From positions 31,476 to 95,475 of the forward strand of contig NZ_KB904387.1 in the NCBI RefSeq assembly GCF_000380065.1: a stretch of 64,000 bases of DNA, given 5' to 3'. Source of the DNA: Streptococcus massiliensis DSM 18628. GTDB lineage: Bacteria; Bacillota; Bacilli; Lactobacillales; Streptococcaceae. Position 1 is the first letter of the stretch. Each line of letters opens with the position of its first letter. This document shows positions 33,866-45,411 of the stretch, piece after piece. The notes beneath the pieces are model-generated. The model was given only the letters and a program-made list of their open reading frames with translations. It had not been told where the DNA came from and did no database searches. The position numbers and the translations under genes were made by a program.

Positions 33866-36800
33866 ATGAAACTACTGTATACGGATATTCGGAATCCTTT
33901 AACTCCTATTTTAGTAGGAGAGGCCCAGCGCTTAGTGGCTGAGGGGCGGCGTGTTTTTTACATCGCTCCCAATTCTTTATCCTTTGAAAAAGAACGGGCC
34001 GTTCTAGAAAAATTGGAAGGAAGAGCTTCTTTTGCTATTACAGTGACACGTTTTGTGCAGATGGCGCGTTATTTGATTTTAAATGACACCAGCCAACGTA
34101 AGGGACTGGATGATGTAGCTCTGAGTATGCTTTTCTTTAAAATTTTATCTGAACTGGGTGAGCAAGCTCTCAAGGTTTTCGGACGAATCAAACGAGACCC
34201 AGCTTTTATTCAGCAACTGGTTGAGCTTTATCATGAGTTGCAGACTGCACAAATGACTTTCTCAGATTTAGAATTACTGGACAGTCCGGAGAAGCGAGCT
34301 GATTTGATGACCATTTTTATGGAAGTAGAAAAAGCCATGTTAGAGCAGGAATTGGCAACCACTTCGCCACTGAATGATCTGATGCGAAAGATTGAGGCAG
34401 AGCAAGTGGAGACAGACTTAAGCAAGCTAGCTTTGGTTATTGATGGTTTTACTCGTTTTTCAGCAGAGGAAAGTGCTTTAATTAGCTTATTTCAGCGCAA
34501 GGGTGTAGAAATCGTAATTGGCGCTTATGCTAGTAAAAAAGCCTATCAAGCTAGTTTTATTGAGGGAAATCTTTATCAGGCTAGTGTGCTTTTCTTGCGC
34601 GATTTAGCAGTGAATTTTCAAACGAAGCCAGTTTATGTAGAAGCAAATCAAGGGTTAGCCCCTTTTACAAAAATTTCTCGACAGTTTGAAAGTTGCTATG
34701 ATTTTAGTCAATCAGAGGAAAATTTAGATGAAGCGGAACGTTCTGTTTTGCACCTATGGAATAAAGGCAATTCAAAAGAAGAATTAGAGGCAGTGGCACA
34801 GGATATTCGTAAGAAAGTGCATAATGGCGCTCGTTATAAGGATTTTCGGCTACTTTTAGGAGATGTAGAGTCTTATCGTCTGCAGCTTGGAACTATTTTT
34901 GAACAGTATGAGATTCCTTTTTACTTGGGAAGAAAGGAGTCTATGGCAGCTCATCCCTTAGTCCATGTTGTAGAAAGTTTGGAGCGACTGAAACGTTATA
35001 ACTTTAGGCGAGAGGACTTGCTCAATCTTCTTAAAACGGGTCTTTACGGACAATTTGCTCAGGCAGATGTGGATAAGTTCGAGCAGTATTTGCGCTACGC
35101 TGATATTAATGGACAGGCTAAGTTTTCTCACGATTTTACTGCTAATGACGGGAACAAGTTTGATTTGACACATTTGAATGCTCTGCGTGTGGCAATTGTG
35201 CAACCCTTACTAGATTTTTTCAAGACGCGGCGTCAATCAGCAGGGGCATTGCTTGAGAAATTTACGAACCTATTAATCACTAGTCGTTTATCTGAAAATT
35301 TGTCGCTTTTAATCAAGGATGAACCTGCCTTTATGGTTGAGCGACACGAGGAAGTTTGGAAAGCATTTTGTCATATTTTAGAGCAAGTGGAGGAAGTTTT
35401 TTCGGAAAGCCAGTTGACTGTTGACGATTTTTTGGCTTTGGTGCGTTCAGGCATTTTAGCTGCCGATTATCGCACAGTTCCTGCCACAGTTGACGTCGTG
35501 ACAGTCCAGTCTTACGATTTGATTGAGCCACGATCAGCAGCTTATGTTTATGCTGTTGGTCTGACTCAGGGAAATTTTCCAAAAATCGTACAAAATACCA
35601 GCCTCTTATCAGATGAAGAACGACAATTTATTAATGAACAATCGGCTGAGACCAGTAAACTTCAGATTGCCAGTCAGGAAAATCTGCAAAAAAATCATTT
35701 TACAGCGATTTCTTTGCTTAATGCAGCAGAAAAAGAGCTTGTTTTGTCTGTGCCGCAGTTTGTACAAGAAAGTGAAGACACCATATCTCCTTACATCAAA
35801 GAATTATTGGCTTTAGGCTTTCCTTTTGAAAAAAATACAACTGATTTTGATATGGGAACTTATCGCGGCTTGCTTTCGCGTTTGGTTGAGCAATATCAGA
35901 CAGATATTTCAGACGTATGGAATGAAGAAGAACAAACTTTCTGGATAGTGGCTGGGCGTGTATTGAGGCGTAAACTGGAGCAAGAAGGGCTTGAAATACC
36001 AGTCTTAACAGGAAAGCCAAAAAGTCAACCTTTGGAACAGGAAACTTTAAATAGGCTTTACCCTGCTGACCAAGCACTAGAGTTGTCAACATCTAGTTTA
36101 ACCGAGTTTTATCGCAATCAGTATAGTTTTTTCCTCAAATATATTTTACGTTTGCAAGAGGAAAATAGCATTCATCCAGATGTTCGAGCTCATGGGAATT
36201 TTTTACATCGGGTCTTTGAACGCGTCATGCATGGGGCTGACAGTCAGTCTTTTGATGAGCGCCTAGCAAGAGCAATTGCTGAGACAGAGCAAGAGCAGCC
36301 CTTTCAGTTCTTATATGAAGAAGACAATGAAAGTCGTTTTGCGCGTGAATTGTTAACTGAAACGGCATATGCAACGGGGCAAATCTTGAAGGAAAGAGGA
36401 AATATCGTTCCCCTTCGAGAAGAATTTTCTTTTGGTAATGATCAAACTTTTTTGACTTTGGAAGAAGGACGAAAACTTTCTATCAGAGGGAAAATTGACC
36501 GCGTTGATCAACTGCTGAGTGATCAGAGTTTAGGGGTAGTTGACTATAAATCAGGTGCTAAAAATTTCGATTTCAAGGACTTTTTCAATGGGCTAAATTC
36601 CCAATTAGTAACCTACTTGGAGGCTTTGCGGCAAGAAAAATTGACGTCTACTAGTGATTTCTTTGGAGCTATGTACTTGCATATGACTGACCCACAAATC
36701 AAACTAAGCGAAACCAGATCTATGGGAGACATTGTGGCTAAAGCGGAAAAAGAATTGGAGTACAAGGGACTCTTTTTGGCGGATAAGGTGGCTGAGTTGA

Positions 36801-37111
36801 CAGGTCCATATGAGAAAAATAAAGTACGGATTCTCAGTCGGGAGGATTTAGAAGTGTTGTTGGCTTACAATGATTTACTTTATAAAGCGGCAGCTCAACA
36901 GATTTTAGCAGGACATTTTGCGATTAATCCTTACACAGAAGACGGACGTTCGATTGCACCTTTTGTTGAGCAACATAAGGCCATTACAGGATTTGAAGCC
37001 AATCATCATTTCAGTCAGGCACGGAAATTATCAAAACTGAATCAAAATGTAAGAGGTGACAAGCTCCGTCAAGCTTGGATAGACAAGATGAAAGAGAAGT
37101 TAAGTAAATGA
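33866..37111 (+). CDS. rexB: ATP-dependent exonuclease subunit RexB (AddB-type)
   Basis: A 1081-residue partner of RexA in double-strand break repair and Chi-dependent resection, the streptococcal equivalent of RecBCD. The C-terminal RecB-type nuclease motif is present ([18 protein letters not shown]). The N-terminal region ([23 protein letters not shown]) lacks a Walker A GKT, as is usual for RexB, and no four-Cys iron-sulfur cluster is apparent. ATG 33866 has GAGGAG upstream. The stop overlaps rexA (ATGA). Confidence 0.92.
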   Translation: MKLLYTDIRNPLTPILVGEAQRLVAEGRRVFYIAPNSLSFEKERAVLEKLEGRASFAITVTRFVQMARYLILNDTSQRKGLDDVALSMLFFKILSELGEQALKVFGRIKRDPAFIQQLVELYHELQTAQMTFSDLELLDSPEKRADLMTIFMEVEKAMLEQELATTSPLNDLMRKIEAEQVETDLSKLALVIDGFTRFSAEESALISLFQRKGVEIVIGAYASKKAYQASFIEGNLYQASVLFLRDLAVNFQTKPVYVEANQGLAPFTKISRQFESCYDFSQSEENLDEAERSVLHLWNKGNSKEELEAVAQDIRKKVHNGARYKDFRLLLGDVESYRLQLGTIFEQYEIPFYLGRKESMAAHPLVHVVESLERLKRYNFRREDLLNLLKTGLYGQFAQADVDKFEQYLRYADINGQAKFSHDFTANDGNKFDLTHLNALRVAIVQPLLDFFKTRRQSAGALLEKFTNLLITSRLSENLSLLIKDEPAFMVERHEEVWKAFCHILEQVEEVFSESQLTVDDFLALVRSGILAADYRTVPATVDVVTVQSYDLIEPRSAAYVYAVGLTQGNFPKIVQNTSLLSDEERQFINEQSAETSKLQIASQENLQKNHFTAISLLNAAEKELVLSVPQFVQESEDTISPYIKELLALGFPFEKNTTDFDMGTYRGLLSRLVEQYQTDISDVWNEEEQTFWIVAGRVLRRKLEQEGLEIPVLTGKPKSQPLEQETLNRLYPADQALELSTSSLTEFYRNQYSFFLKYILRLQEENSIHPDVRAHGNFLHRVFERVMHGADSQSFDERLARAIAETEQEQPFQFLYEEDNESRFARELLTETAYATGQILKERGNIVPLREEFSFGNDQTFLTLEEGRKLSIRGKIDRVDQLLSDQSLGVVDYKSGAKNFDFKDFFNGLNSQLVTYLEALRQEKLTSTSDFFGAMYLHMTDPQIKLSETRSMGDIVAKAEKELEYKGLFLADKVAELTGPYEKNKVRILSREDLEVLLAYNDLLYKAAAQQILAGHFAINPYTEDGRSIAPFVEQHKAITGFEANHHFSQARKLSKLNQNVRGDKLRQAWIDKMKEKLSK

Positions 37112-40100
37112 AAAAAATTCCCTTTTTGACACAGGCAGAGATTGTAGACTTGCAGGCGGCTGAACAGGTGTCGGATAAAGTACAAAAGCGTACACCTGAA
37201 CAGATTGAGGCTATTTATAGCAGCGGCGAAAATATTTTAGTATCTGCCTCAGCGGGTTCTGGAAAGACTTTTGTCATGATTGAACGAATTTTGGATCAGA
37301 TCCTGCGAGGAGTAGAAGTAGGTCAGTTATTTGTTTCTACTTTTACGGTTAAGGCAGCGGGTGAGCTGAAAGAGCGGCTTGAAAAGAAACTTCAAACCGC
37401 GATGAATCAGACGACTGATGATGAACTCAAGCGTCATCTGGCACAACAATTAGGTCAAGTTTCTACAGCAGATATAGGAACCATGGATGCCTTTGCTCAA
37501 AAGTTGATCAATCAACATGGCTATTTATTAGGCATAGCCCCGCACTTTCGGATTTTGCAGGATGCAAGTGAACAACAAATACTAAAGAATGAAGTGTTTG
37601 CTAGTTTATTTGACCAGTATTATGACAGTGATCAGGCAGAACTATTTAAGAAATTAGTCAAAAATTTTGCAGGAAATCGCAAGAATAGCAACGGATTTCG
37701 TACACAAGTCTACACAATCTATACTTTTCTGCAATCAACAGCTGATCCGCAGACTTGGCTGGCAGAAACTTTTCTCAAAGGAAATCAGGAAATTGATAGT
37801 GCAAAGCTATCTGAAGAGCTCTTGCAGGCTGTCGCTGCTGGAATTTATGATTTAGAGGATTTTCTTAAGACACATTTGACTTATGAAGCAGAAGCTTTTG
37901 GCAAAGCTAAATATCTGGAAAATATTCAGACTGTCTTAGACAAAATTTCGGAACTTAGTCTTATACCCAATCGCGAGGAATTACAGGCTTGTTTGAGCGC
38001 AATTTTACAAGTTGCCAAGGGAAACTCCCTGACGAATTTGTCTAAAAAAGAAGAGCTGCTTGAGCTAAAGACAGCCTATAATAATCGCAAAAATGAGAAA
38101 ATTGCACATCTTCGTGACCTAGAGCAGGAGCTGTACCTGTTTGAATTTCAAGCAACGTATCAAAAAGAAACCCTGCCTTTACTGGCACTTTTACGAGATT
38201 TTGTGGCAGATTTCTCTGAGCAATATTTAACTCGAAAAATAGCTGAAAATGCTTTTGAGTTTTCGGATATTAGCCACTTTGCCATTCAACTTTTGGAAAC
38301 ATTTCCCAAAGTGGCAAAAGCCTACCGTGACAAGTACCATGAGGTTATGGTCGACGAATACCAAGACACCAATCATATTCAAGAGAGAATGTTGGAGCTT
38401 TTGTCAAATGGGCATAATCGTTTCATGGTAGGAGATATCAAGCAGTCTATTTACCGTTTTCGTCAGGCTGATCCGCAAATTTTTAGCAGTAAGTTTAAAC
38501 TTTATCAGGAAAATCCACAAGCGGGTAAATTAATCGTTCTTAAAGAGAATTTTCGTTCTCATAAGAGTGTTTTGGCTGCGACTAATAGCCTATTTAAACG
38601 ACTGATGGACGAAGAAGTAGGAGAAATTGATTATAACGAAAGCCATTATTTGTTAGCAGGTAGCCCGAAGCAAGAAGAGGAGAAACCAGAAAACCAAACT
38701 GAATTTTTAATATATGATACCGACGAAAAGACGAATGACTCAGACATGGCTCCGGGTGAAGTTCTCCTTGTCATCAAAGAAATTATTCGCTTGCACAATC
38801 AAGGGGTGGCTTTTAAAGATATCACTCTTTTGGTGCCGTCTCGGACTCGCAATGATTTGATTACGCGGACATTTGAAGAGTACGGCATTCCCTTGGTCAG
38901 TGATAGCGGTGAGACGAATTACTTAGAAGCAGTTGAGGTGATGGTTATGCTAGACACCTTGCGCACGATTAATAATCCTCTCAATGACTATGCTCTGGTT
39001 GCTCTTCTTAAGTCGCCGATGTTTCAGTTTACCGAGGATGAGTTGACACGGATTGCTCTGCAAAAGAGGAAAAAAAGATCAGATGGTCAGGAAATTTTAA
39101 GGCAGATAAATCTCTATCAAGCTCTGCAAGCAACCCTCACATACAGTGGCGCTTATCCTGACTTGATCACAAGTCCTTTGTATGAAAAAATCCAGCGTTT
39201 TGATACATATCTGTTGAAATGGCGGCATTTTTCCAAGACTCATTCCCTCTATGAGCTGATTTGGCAGATTTACAAGGATCGCCTTTACTACGATTATGTA
39301 GGAGCTCTTCCTAACGGTGCGGGGCGTCAGGCCAATCTTTATGCCTTGTCTCTCCGAGCTAATGATTATGAAAAAACAGGATTTAAAGGCTTGTCTCGCT
39401 TTATCGCAATGATTGACAAAATTTTAGAAAGTCAGAATGATCTTGCTAGTGTTGTGACGCCTGCTCCACAAGATGCTGTTAGTCTAATGACTGTTCATAA
39501 GAGTAAAGGATTAGAGTTCGACTATGTCTTCCTCTTGAATATGGACAAAACTTTTAATAGATTGGACACTACAGCCCCGCTTATTCTTAGTCGGAAACAG
39601 GGGATTGGGATTAAATATTTAGCCAAACTTCCTCTTCCAACAAAGGGAAAATCGCTTCTTTCAAATGTGAATATTCAACTAGATACTTTTCTTTATCAGG
39701 CAAATAAAAAAGAGTTAAAATTAGCAGCTTTATCCGAGCAGATGCGCCTACTCTATGTAGCTATGACACGGGCTGCCACCAAACTCTATCTGGTCGGAAA
39801 AGGCAGTCAAAAAGCTTTAACTGATAGATACAATGACAAGCGTGAAAATGGTCGTTTAGCAGCCAGCACTCGGTCAAATTTAAGTAGTTTTCAAGATTGG
39901 GTTTTAGCTATTCAGCAGGCATTTTCAGGTGAAAACTTACATTGGGAGTTCCGCTTTGTCAGTGACGAAGATTTAAAAGCAGAAAAAATAGGTCAATTAG
40001 ATCTACCAGTTCTACCTTTGGATGACCTCACTCATAATCGCCAGTCAGAAAATATTGCACGGGGACTGGATATAATGGAGAGTGTCGAACGCCTTAATCA

Positions 40101-40758
40101 GCGCTATCGAGCTGCAATCGAGTTGCCCACTGTGCGGACGCCAAGCCAGATTAAAACGCTTTATGAGCCAGTTATGAAAAGTGATGGTTTACAAATTATG
40201 GTTGGGAAAAGTAGTCAGCCCGATTTTAGTTTGCCACATTTTGGTAAGCAAAATAAGGTTACGGGTGCTCAAATTGGGAGTGCTGTTCATGAACTCATGC
40301 AGCGTTTACCTTTGACTCAGCCCATGACTAAGGATTTGATTGAAGAAACTCTTACATATGTCCAAGCTGATCAGGCGGTTAAAGAAAAGATTGATGTGGA
40401 TAATATTCTTGCTTTTTTTGAAACCGATTTGGGGCAGTTGATTTTAGAAAAGCAAGATTTGGTTCGACGTGAAGCACCTTTTGCTATGTTGAAAAAGGAC
40501 GAAGCGAGCGGTGAGGATTTTGTCGTGCGGGGAATTATTGATGGTTATATTGAGTTGGGCGACCGTATCATTCTCTTTGACTACAAGACTGATAAATATA
40601 AACACCCTTGCGAAATGGTTGAACGTTACCGTCAACAAATGAACCTTTATGCTGAGGCGCTGCACCAGTCTTACGGTATAGACGAAGTTGAAAAGTACTT
40701 AATTTTGTTGGGCGGAGAGCGAATTGAAGTAGAAGAAGTGGACGGAGGGGAAGATTAA
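37108..40758 (+). CDS. rexA: ATP-dependent helicase/nuclease subunit RexA (AddA-type)
   Basis: A 1216-residue UvrD-like helicase with a C-terminal nuclease. Walker [13 protein letters not shown] near residue 50, Walker [12 protein letters not shown], helicase motif [18 protein letters not shown] and YVAMTRA. The RecB nuclease domain near the C-terminus shows [21 protein letters not shown]. Forms the complete RexAB machine with the overlapping rexB. A PHP phosphatase gene follows after 1 bp. Confidence 0.95.
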   Translation: MKKIPFLTQAEIVDLQAAEQVSDKVQKRTPEQIEAIYSSGENILVSASAGSGKTFVMIERILDQILRGVEVGQLFVSTFTVKAAGELKERLEKKLQTAMNQTTDDELKRHLAQQLGQVSTADIGTMDAFAQKLINQHGYLLGIAPHFRILQDASEQQILKNEVFASLFDQYYDSDQAELFKKLVKNFAGNRKNSNGFRTQVYTIYTFLQSTADPQTWLAETFLKGNQEIDSAKLSEELLQAVAAGIYDLEDFLKTHLTYEAEAFGKAKYLENIQTVLDKISELSLIPNREELQACLSAILQVAKGNSLTNLSKKEELLELKTAYNNRKNEKIAHLRDLEQELYLFEFQATYQKETLPLLALLRDFVADFSEQYLTRKIAENAFEFSDISHFAIQLLETFPKVAKAYRDKYHEVMVDEYQDTNHIQERMLELLSNGHNRFMVGDIKQSIYRFRQADPQIFSSKFKLYQENPQAGKLIVLKENFRSHKSVLAATNSLFKRLMDEEVGEIDYNESHYLLAGSPKQEEEKPENQTEFLIYDTDEKTNDSDMAPGEVLLVIKEIIRLHNQGVAFKDITLLVPSRTRNDLITRTFEEYGIPLVSDSGETNYLEAVEVMVMLDTLRTINNPLNDYALVALLKSPMFQFTEDELTRIALQKRKKRSDGQEILRQINLYQALQATLTYSGAYPDLITSPLYEKIQRFDTYLLKWRHFSKTHSLYELIWQIYKDRLYYDYVGALPNGAGRQANLYALSLRANDYEKTGFKGLSRFIAMIDKILESQNDLASVVTPAPQDAVSLMTVHKSKGLEFDYVFLLNMDKTFNRLDTTAPLILSRKQGIGIKYLAKLPLPTKGKSLLSNVNIQLDTFLYQANKKELKLAALSEQMRLLYVAMTRAATKLYLVGKGSQKALTDRYNDKRENGRLAASTRSNLSSFQDWVLAIQQAFSGENLHWEFRFVSDEDLKAEKIGQLDLPVLPLDDLTHNRQSENIARGLDIMESVERLNQRYRAAIELPTVRTPSQIKTLYEPVMKSDGLQIMVGKSSQPDFSLPHFGKQNKVTGAQIGSAVHELMQRLPLTQPMTKDLIEETLTYVQADQAVKEKIDVDNILAFFETDLGQLILEKQDLVRREAPFAMLKKDEASGEDFVVRGIIDGYIELGDRIILFDYKTDKYKHPCEMVERYRQQMNLYAEALHQSYGIDEVEKYLILLGGERIEVEEVDGGED

Positions 40759-40759
40759 T

Positions 40760-41500
40760 ATGCGCGACAACCACTTACACACCAATTTTTCCTATGATTG
40801 CGAGACGGATTTTCGCGATTATTTGGAGCATTATGACGGCGAAATTGTGACCACCGAGCATTTTGACCTGTCCAATCCCTACGGCGGCAAATCTTGCGAC
40901 GATGTACCCGATTATGAGGCCTATTCTTTGAAAATAGCAGAGCTCAAGCGCCAGTACGGTGACCGAATTAAAAAAGGGATTGAAATCGGCTATTTTGCAC
41001 CGCGCGAAGCGGACATTCTAGCCTATCTGGCGGACAAGGACTACGATTTGAAGCTCTTGTCAGTCCACCACAATGGTCGTTTCGATTATCTGGAGGATGC
41101 CGTTTTTGACCTAGATAAAAAGGTCTTTATCCCTCAGTATTTTGCGGATTTGGAGCAGGCAATCGAGCGAGTTCCCGCCCACGTTTTGGCACATTTTGAT
41201 TATGGCATTCGCAAATTGCAAATGAGCGTCGAAGAGTTGAAATCTTTTGGGCCTGAGCTGCGGCAGCTTTTTCAGAAAATGATTGATTATGATCTTGCTT
41301 TCGAGCTCAACAGTAAGTCCATGTATTTATATGGAAACGAAGACCTTTATCGCTATGCCTTACAGCTCGTGCAAGAGCTAGGCGGACAGAAGTTCTCGGT
41401 CGGCTCAGACGGTCATCGATTGGAGCATTTTCGTCTTCATTTTGATAAAATAGAGGCACTCTTGTTAGAGTTTGGTATTAGTCAAGCACAAATTTTATAA
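40760..41500 (+). CDS. PHP domain phosphatase, histidinol-phosphatase (HisK) type
   Basis: A 246-residue PHP metallophosphoesterase. Metal ligands can be seen in the N-terminal DNHLHTNFSYD, in TTEHFD, LLSVHH, VLAHFD and the C-terminal SVGSDGHR. It resembles HisK-type histidinol phosphatases, but no other his genes are nearby, so the substrate could differ. It is translated directly after rexA and probably shares its mRNA. Closed by a strong terminator. Confidence 0.85.
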   Translation: MRDNHLHTNFSYDCETDFRDYLEHYDGEIVTTEHFDLSNPYGGKSCDDVPDYEAYSLKIAELKRQYGDRIKKGIEIGYFAPREADILAYLADKDYDLKLLSVHHNGRFDYLEDAVFDLDKKVFIPQYFADLEQAIERVPAHVLAHFDYGIRKLQMSVEELKSFGPELRQLFQKMIDYDLAFELNSKSMYLYGNEDLYRYALQLVQELGGQKFSVGSDGHRLEHFRLHFDKIEALLLEFGISQAQIL

Positions 41501-41541
41501 AAAATATCCCTAAGTTATATAGCTTAGGGATAATATTTTTT
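41501..41541 (+). terminator. Terminator after the rexBA-PHP unit
   Basis: 10-bp stem TATCCCTAAG / CTTAGGGATA, 8-nt loop, T6 tract. Confidence 0.85.
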
Positions 41542-41573
41542 GACAATTTCATTGACTTAAAGATACTGCATTA

Positions 41574-42359
41574 TTAGTCTGCTATGGCAGCAGATTCAGC
41601 TTCGGCAGGAAGTTTTATTTCTTTGACCTTGTTAATGTTTGAATAAGTGACTTCCATGGTCATATGTGCTTTGCTTCCACTAGCTTCAATATCAGATTCC
41701 ATGGTAACAGAAACGGGATTCTTGGTCTTCTTATTAATAACATAAGTAATATGAGTATTACTGAAAGTGGCATTACTTGCAGCAGAATTTGCTGAATTAA
41801 TAGCTCCTAGCTGCTTTTTGAATACTTCTTGCAGAGCTTTACTTGCGTCTGGAATGTTAATGACATAGTTGCCATCTTTTTCTTCTATTTTTATACTATC
41901 AATAGATTTTTCTAATGCCTTAAAGTATTCCTTATTGTAAACTGCATTAGACTGGTCGGTTATTTGTGAAAGTTGAGCAGATGCATCTTGTTTAACCCAA
42001 GTATTTGTGTTAGGCATTTTTGCATAGAGAGAATTATCTTTTAGGTAAGCTTCTAATTTAGTTTTATTACCCAACATATCCATATCTATCTGCATTTTCG
42101 TCGTCAATGGTTCTTGGATCAAACTCATGTCTATATCCATGCCAATCGTCATTTCAGATGTAGAGGCACTAGCTTCTTTTGGAAGCTCTGCCTTGATCTT
42201 CATTTTCATTTTTGCATCCAAGCTTTTGATACTATCAGATTGCTTGACGATTTGATTAATAACTTCTTTTTTGTCAATTTGGCTAGAAGCTGAACATCCA
42301 ACTACAAACAGCGAAAGTAAACTTACTAAAAGTATACTCCAAAGTCTTTTGCATTTCAT
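41574..42359 (-). CDS. Lipoprotein, DUF6612/LppX-LolA-like
   Basis: A 261-residue secreted lipoprotein with the lipobox VVGC near residue 22. The mature protein is rich in alternating beta-strand patterns (MTIGMDIDMSLIQEPLTTKMQIDMDM; VINKKTKNPVSVTMESDIEASG) like LolA/LppX-type half-barrels that bind lipids. This fold assignment is from pattern only. GGAGGAAT is the ribosome site. The ~80-nt leader contains a possible 17-codon peptide (separate entry). Confidence 0.8.
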   Translation of the reverse strand: MKCKRLWSILLVSLLSLFVVGCSASSQIDKKEVINQIVKQSDSIKSLDAKMKMKIKAELPKEASASTSEMTIGMDIDMSLIQEPLTTKMQIDMDMLGNKTKLEAYLKDNSLYAKMPNTNTWVKQDASAQLSQITDQSNAVYNKEYFKALEKSIDSIKIEEKDGNYVINIPDASKALQEVFKKQLGAINSANSAASNATFSNTHITYVINKKTKNPVSVTMESDIEASGSKAHMTMEVTYSNINKVKEIKLPAEAESAAIAD

Positions 42360-42373
42360 AAGAATTCCTCCTT

Positions 42374-42427
42374 TTAACGATAATCGAGCAAGAAAGTAAA
42401 TATTGTATTTTTACTGAATGAGCTCAA
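42374..42427 (-). other. Possible leader peptide upstream of the lipoprotein gene
   Basis: TTG start at 42427 with GAGGAGG (42433-42439) 5 bases upstream, then 17 codons to TAA at 42374. It ends 14 bases before the lipoprotein start, so it lies wholly in the leader. A -10 box (TGA-TACAAT, hexamer 42446-42451) lies just upstream. Confidence 0.35.
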
Positions 42428-42513
42428 GTTTGCCTCCTCATCTATATTGTATCAAAATAGTTTAAAGAAAATCAAGCAAAAAGTAAGCGGTTGCAAGTTT
42501 GTGGTTTTTGACA

Positions 42514-42538
42514 TAAAAAAGAGGTTTATTCAACCTCT
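42514..42538 (-). terminator. Terminator of the tautomerase gene
   Basis: On the minus strand: AGAGGTT / AACCTCT stem, 5-nt loop, then T6. Confidence 0.75.
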
Positions 42539-42544
42539 GCTACA

Positions 42545-42727
42545 TTATTTTCGTTTCATTTCTCCGTGCGGATAGTAAGTCCCTTCGGGCATATCGTTGA
42601 TGAAAACGTGAATGGCTTCTTTGGGCACTTTGGCAATGCGGGAAACGACTTCGGTCACTTCGCGAGCAAGCTCGATTTTTTGCTCTTCTGTCCGACCTTC
42701 AAACAAATCAATTTTTACAAATGGCAT
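42545..42727 (-). CDS. 4-oxalocrotonate tautomerase family protein
   Basis: A 60-residue tautomerase subunit. Starting at ATG 42727 gives MPFVKIDLFEGR, which exposes the catalytic Pro at position 1 after Met removal; the in-frame ATG two codons upstream would not. Conserved Arg residues and VFINDMPEGTYYPHGE follow. The physiological substrate in streptococci is unknown. GGAG lies upstream. Confidence 0.88.
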   Translation of the reverse strand: MPFVKIDLFEGRTEEQKIELAREVTEVVSRIAKVPKEAIHVFINDMPEGTYYPHGEMKRK

Positions 42728-42840
42728 GTTCAATTTCTCCTTTTTATTTAGGTACTAGATAAATTATAGCATATAAGTTTGATATTTAGTAACGAATTTT
42801 TTGTCATTGGATAAATCATGACCAAATTCGCTCCAAAATA

Positions 42841-42849
42841 TGGTAAAAT
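42841..42849 (+). promoter_or_regulatory. Extended -10 promoter of tdk operon
   Basis: TGG-TAAAAT, about 40 bases before ATG 42889. Likely drives tdk-prfA-prmC-tsaC-glyA and beyond. Confidence 0.55.
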
Positions 42850-42888
42850 AAAGAAAGCATAATTTAGAAAAATGGGAAAAGTAGTTTA

Positions 42889-43476
42889 ATGGCTCAATTA
42901 TATTACAAATATGGCACCATGAATTCGGGCAAAACGATTGAAATTTTGAAAGTTGCCCATAATTATGAGGAACAGGGCAAGGGCGTCGTGATTATGACCA
43001 GCGCTCTGGACACGCGCGACGGTTTCGGCATGGTTTCCAGTCGGATTGGCATGAAGCGAAGAGCGCTAGCCATTGACGAGGAGACCGATATTTTTGGCTA
43101 TATTGAGAAAATGCCTGAGAAACCTTACTGCGTTTTGATTGACGAGGCGCAATTTCTCAGCCGACATCATGTCTATGATTTGGCACGAGTGGTGGACGAG
43201 CTAGGTGTTCCGGTCATGGCTTTTGGTTTGAAAAACGATTTTCGCAATGAGCTTTTTGAAGGTTCCAAGTATCTTTTGCTCCTCGCAGACAAGATTGATG
43301 AGGTCAAAACGATTTGTCAATATTGCTCCAAAAAAGCGACTATGGTGCTACGGACAGCAAACGATAAGCCAGTTTACGAGGGTGAACAAATCCAAATCGG
43401 CGGCAACGAAAGCTACATTCCCGTCTGCCGCAAGCATTATTTCAACCCACCTATGTTAGAAAATAAAAAGGACTAA
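42889..43476 (+). CDS. tdk: Thymidine kinase
   Basis: A 195-residue type II thymidine kinase that salvages thymidine to dTMP. P-loop GTMNSGKT near residue 9, Walker B VLIDEAQF, lasso region, and zinc site CQYC...CRKH. Leads an operon with prfA, 25 bp downstream, a standard streptococcal order. Confidence 0.96.
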   Translation: MAQLYYKYGTMNSGKTIEILKVAHNYEEQGKGVVIMTSALDTRDGFGMVSSRIGMKRRALAIDEETDIFGYIEKMPEKPYCVLIDEAQFLSRHHVYDLARVVDELGVPVMAFGLKNDFRNELFEGSKYLLLLADKIDEVKTICQYCSKKATMVLRTANDKPVYEGEQIQIGGNESYIPVCRKHYFNPPMLENKKD

Positions 43477-43501
43477 GACTCCAAAGAGAGGCAGATAGAA
43501 A

Positions 43502-44581
43502 ATGAACATTTACGAACAGTTGCAGGCGGTGGAAGACCGCTATGAAGAATTGGGCGAGCTGCTCAGTGACCCAGATGTCGTCAGCGATACCAAGCGTTTC
43601 ATGGACTTGTCCAGAGAAGAAGCGAGCACGCGCGACACGGTGACGACCTACCGCGATTATAAAAAAGTGCTTCAAAATATCAGCGATGCTGAGGAAATGA
43701 TTAAAGACGCTTCTGGCGACGCAGAATTGGAAGAAATGGCGAAGCTAGAGCTGAAAGAGGCTAAGGCAGAAAAGGAAGAATACGAAGAAAAGCTGAAAAT
43801 CCTCCTCTTGCCTAAAGACCCTAATGACGACAAGAATATCATCTTAGAAATCCGCGGCGCGGCTGGCGGTGATGAGGCTGCTCTCTTTGCAGGCGACCTT
43901 TTGACCATGTATCAGAAGTATGCCGAAAGTCAAGGCTGGCGCTTTGAGGTCATGGAGGCCTCCATGAACGGTGTCGGCGGCTTCAAGGAAGTCGTAGCTA
44001 TGGTATCAGGGCAGTCGGTTTATTCTAAGCTCAAGTATGAAAGTGGTGCTCACCGTGTGCAGCGGGTGCCGGTCACTGAAAGTCAAGGGCGCGTTCATAC
44101 TTCCACGGCGACTGTCCTGGTCATGCCAGAGGTAGAAGAGGTCGAATACGATATTGACCCTAAAGATTTGCGGGTGGATATTTACCATGCTTCAGGTGCG
44201 GGTGGGCAAAATGTCAACAAGGTAGCGACTGCGGTGCGCATCGTCCATTTACCGACCAATATCAAGGTGGAAATGCAGGAAGAACGTACCCAGCAGAAAA
44301 ACCGTGACAAGGCCATGAAGATTATTCGGGCGCGGGTGGCTGACCACTTTGCGCAAATTGCCCAAGACGAGCAAGACGCAGAGCGTAAATCGACGATTGG
44401 AACGGGTGACCGCTCGGAGCGTATCCGCACTTACAATTTCCCGCAAAATCGAGTGACCGACCACCGCATCGGGCTGACCCTGCAAAAATTGGATACGATT
44501 TTGTCTGGAAAATTGGACGAAGTGGTGGATGCCTTGGTGCTTTACGACCAAACGCAAAAGCTAGAAGAGTTAAACAAATAA
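43502..44581 (+). CDS. prfA: Peptide chain release factor 1
   Basis: A 359-residue release factor reading UAA and UAG. It has the codon-recognition region near [14 protein letters not shown] and the peptidyl-transferase GGQ motif ([10 protein letters not shown]). No frameshift control element is seen, as expected for RF1. Its stop and the prmC start share one base; PrmC methylates the GGQ glutamine. Confidence 0.97.
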   Translation: MNIYEQLQAVEDRYEELGELLSDPDVVSDTKRFMDLSREEASTRDTVTTYRDYKKVLQNISDAEEMIKDASGDAELEEMAKLELKEAKAEKEEYEEKLKILLLPKDPNDDKNIILEIRGAAGGDEAALFAGDLLTMYQKYAESQGWRFEVMEASMNGVGGFKEVVAMVSGQSVYSKLKYESGAHRVQRVPVTESQGRVHTSTATVLVMPEVEEVEYDIDPKDLRVDIYHASGAGGQNVNKVATAVRIVHLPTNIKVEMQEERTQQKNRDKAMKIIRARVADHFAQIAQDEQDAERKSTIGTGDRSERIRTYNFPQNRVTDHRIGLTLQKLDTILSGKLDEVVDALVLYDQTQKLEELNK

Positions 44582-45411
44582 TGAAACTGGCACAAGTTTT
44601 TGCTGATTTGGAAGGAAAGCTGGCGGCAGTAGGAGAAGAACCTGAAAGTCTAGCCTTTGTCTATCGTTCGCTTAAAAACCTGTCTTTCACAGATTTTATT
44701 TTGTGCTTGCAGTTAGACGCAACGGAGCAAGATGTCGCTTTTCTGCAATCCATTTTTCAGCAGTTGGCAGCGCATCGTCCCGCCCAATATATCCTTGGAA
44801 AAGCTGATTTCCACGGTTTGGTTTTTCAAGTCGATGAGCGGGTGCTAATTCCGCGTCCAGAGACGGAGGAGTTGGTGGATTTGATTTTAGCTGAGAATGG
44901 GGCTGAGCAGCTGACAGTGCTAGATATTGGCACAGGCAGCGGCGCGATTGCCATTTCCCTGGCGCTTAGCCGTCCTGACTGGCAGCTGACAGCTTCGGAC
45001 ATTTCGGCAGAAGCGCTTAGTCTGGCGCAGGAGAATGCGCAAAACTTGCAGGCACAGCTTAATTTTCGTCTTTCGGATGTATTTGATAATCTGGACGGTC
45101 GCTACGACCTCATCGTCTCCAATCCGCCCTATATTGCCCACGATGACCAAGAGGAGGTCGGGCTCAATGTTTTGGCTTCCGAGCCGCATTTGGCTCTCTT
45201 TGCAGATGAAAATGGCGGCGCTATTTATCGAAAAATCGCAGAACAAGCCAGCCAGCATTTGACCGAGCGAGGCAAGATTTATCTGGAAATCGGCTACAAG
45301 CAAGGAAAAATCGTAAAAGAATTGTTTGCAGCCCAGTTCCCAGCCAAGCGGGTGCGGGTCTTGCAAGACCAATTCGGACAAGATAGAATGGTGGTGGTCG
45401 ACAATGGATGA
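44581..45411 (+). CDS. prmC: Release factor glutamine methyltransferase
   Basis: A 276-residue SAM-dependent methyltransferase acting on the GGQ glutamine of RF1/RF2. SAM site VLDIGTGSGAIAISLA and catalytic NPPY (IVSNPPYIAHDD) are visible, along with the N-terminal release-factor-binding helices. Overlaps prfA by one base and tsaC by eight. Confidence 0.95.
   Translation: MKLAQVFADLEGKLAAVGEEPESLAFVYRSLKNLSFTDFILCLQLDATEQDVAFLQSIFQQLAAHRPAQYILGKADFHGLVFQVDERVLIPRPETEELVDLILAENGAEQLTVLDIGTGSGAIAISLALSRPDWQLTASDISAEALSLAQENAQNLQAQLNFRLSDVFDNLDGRYDLIVSNPPYIAHDDQEEVGLNVLASEPHLALFADENGGAIYRKIAEQASQHLTERGKIYLEIGYKQGKIVKELFAAQFPAKRVRVLQDQFGQDRMVVVDNG

Noticed and set aside
33866-40758. RexAB as a phage or foreign DNA-defence island
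   Set aside because: rexB and rexA are the standard streptococcal recombination genes with host-like composition and normal overlap; nothing around them suggests a defence island.
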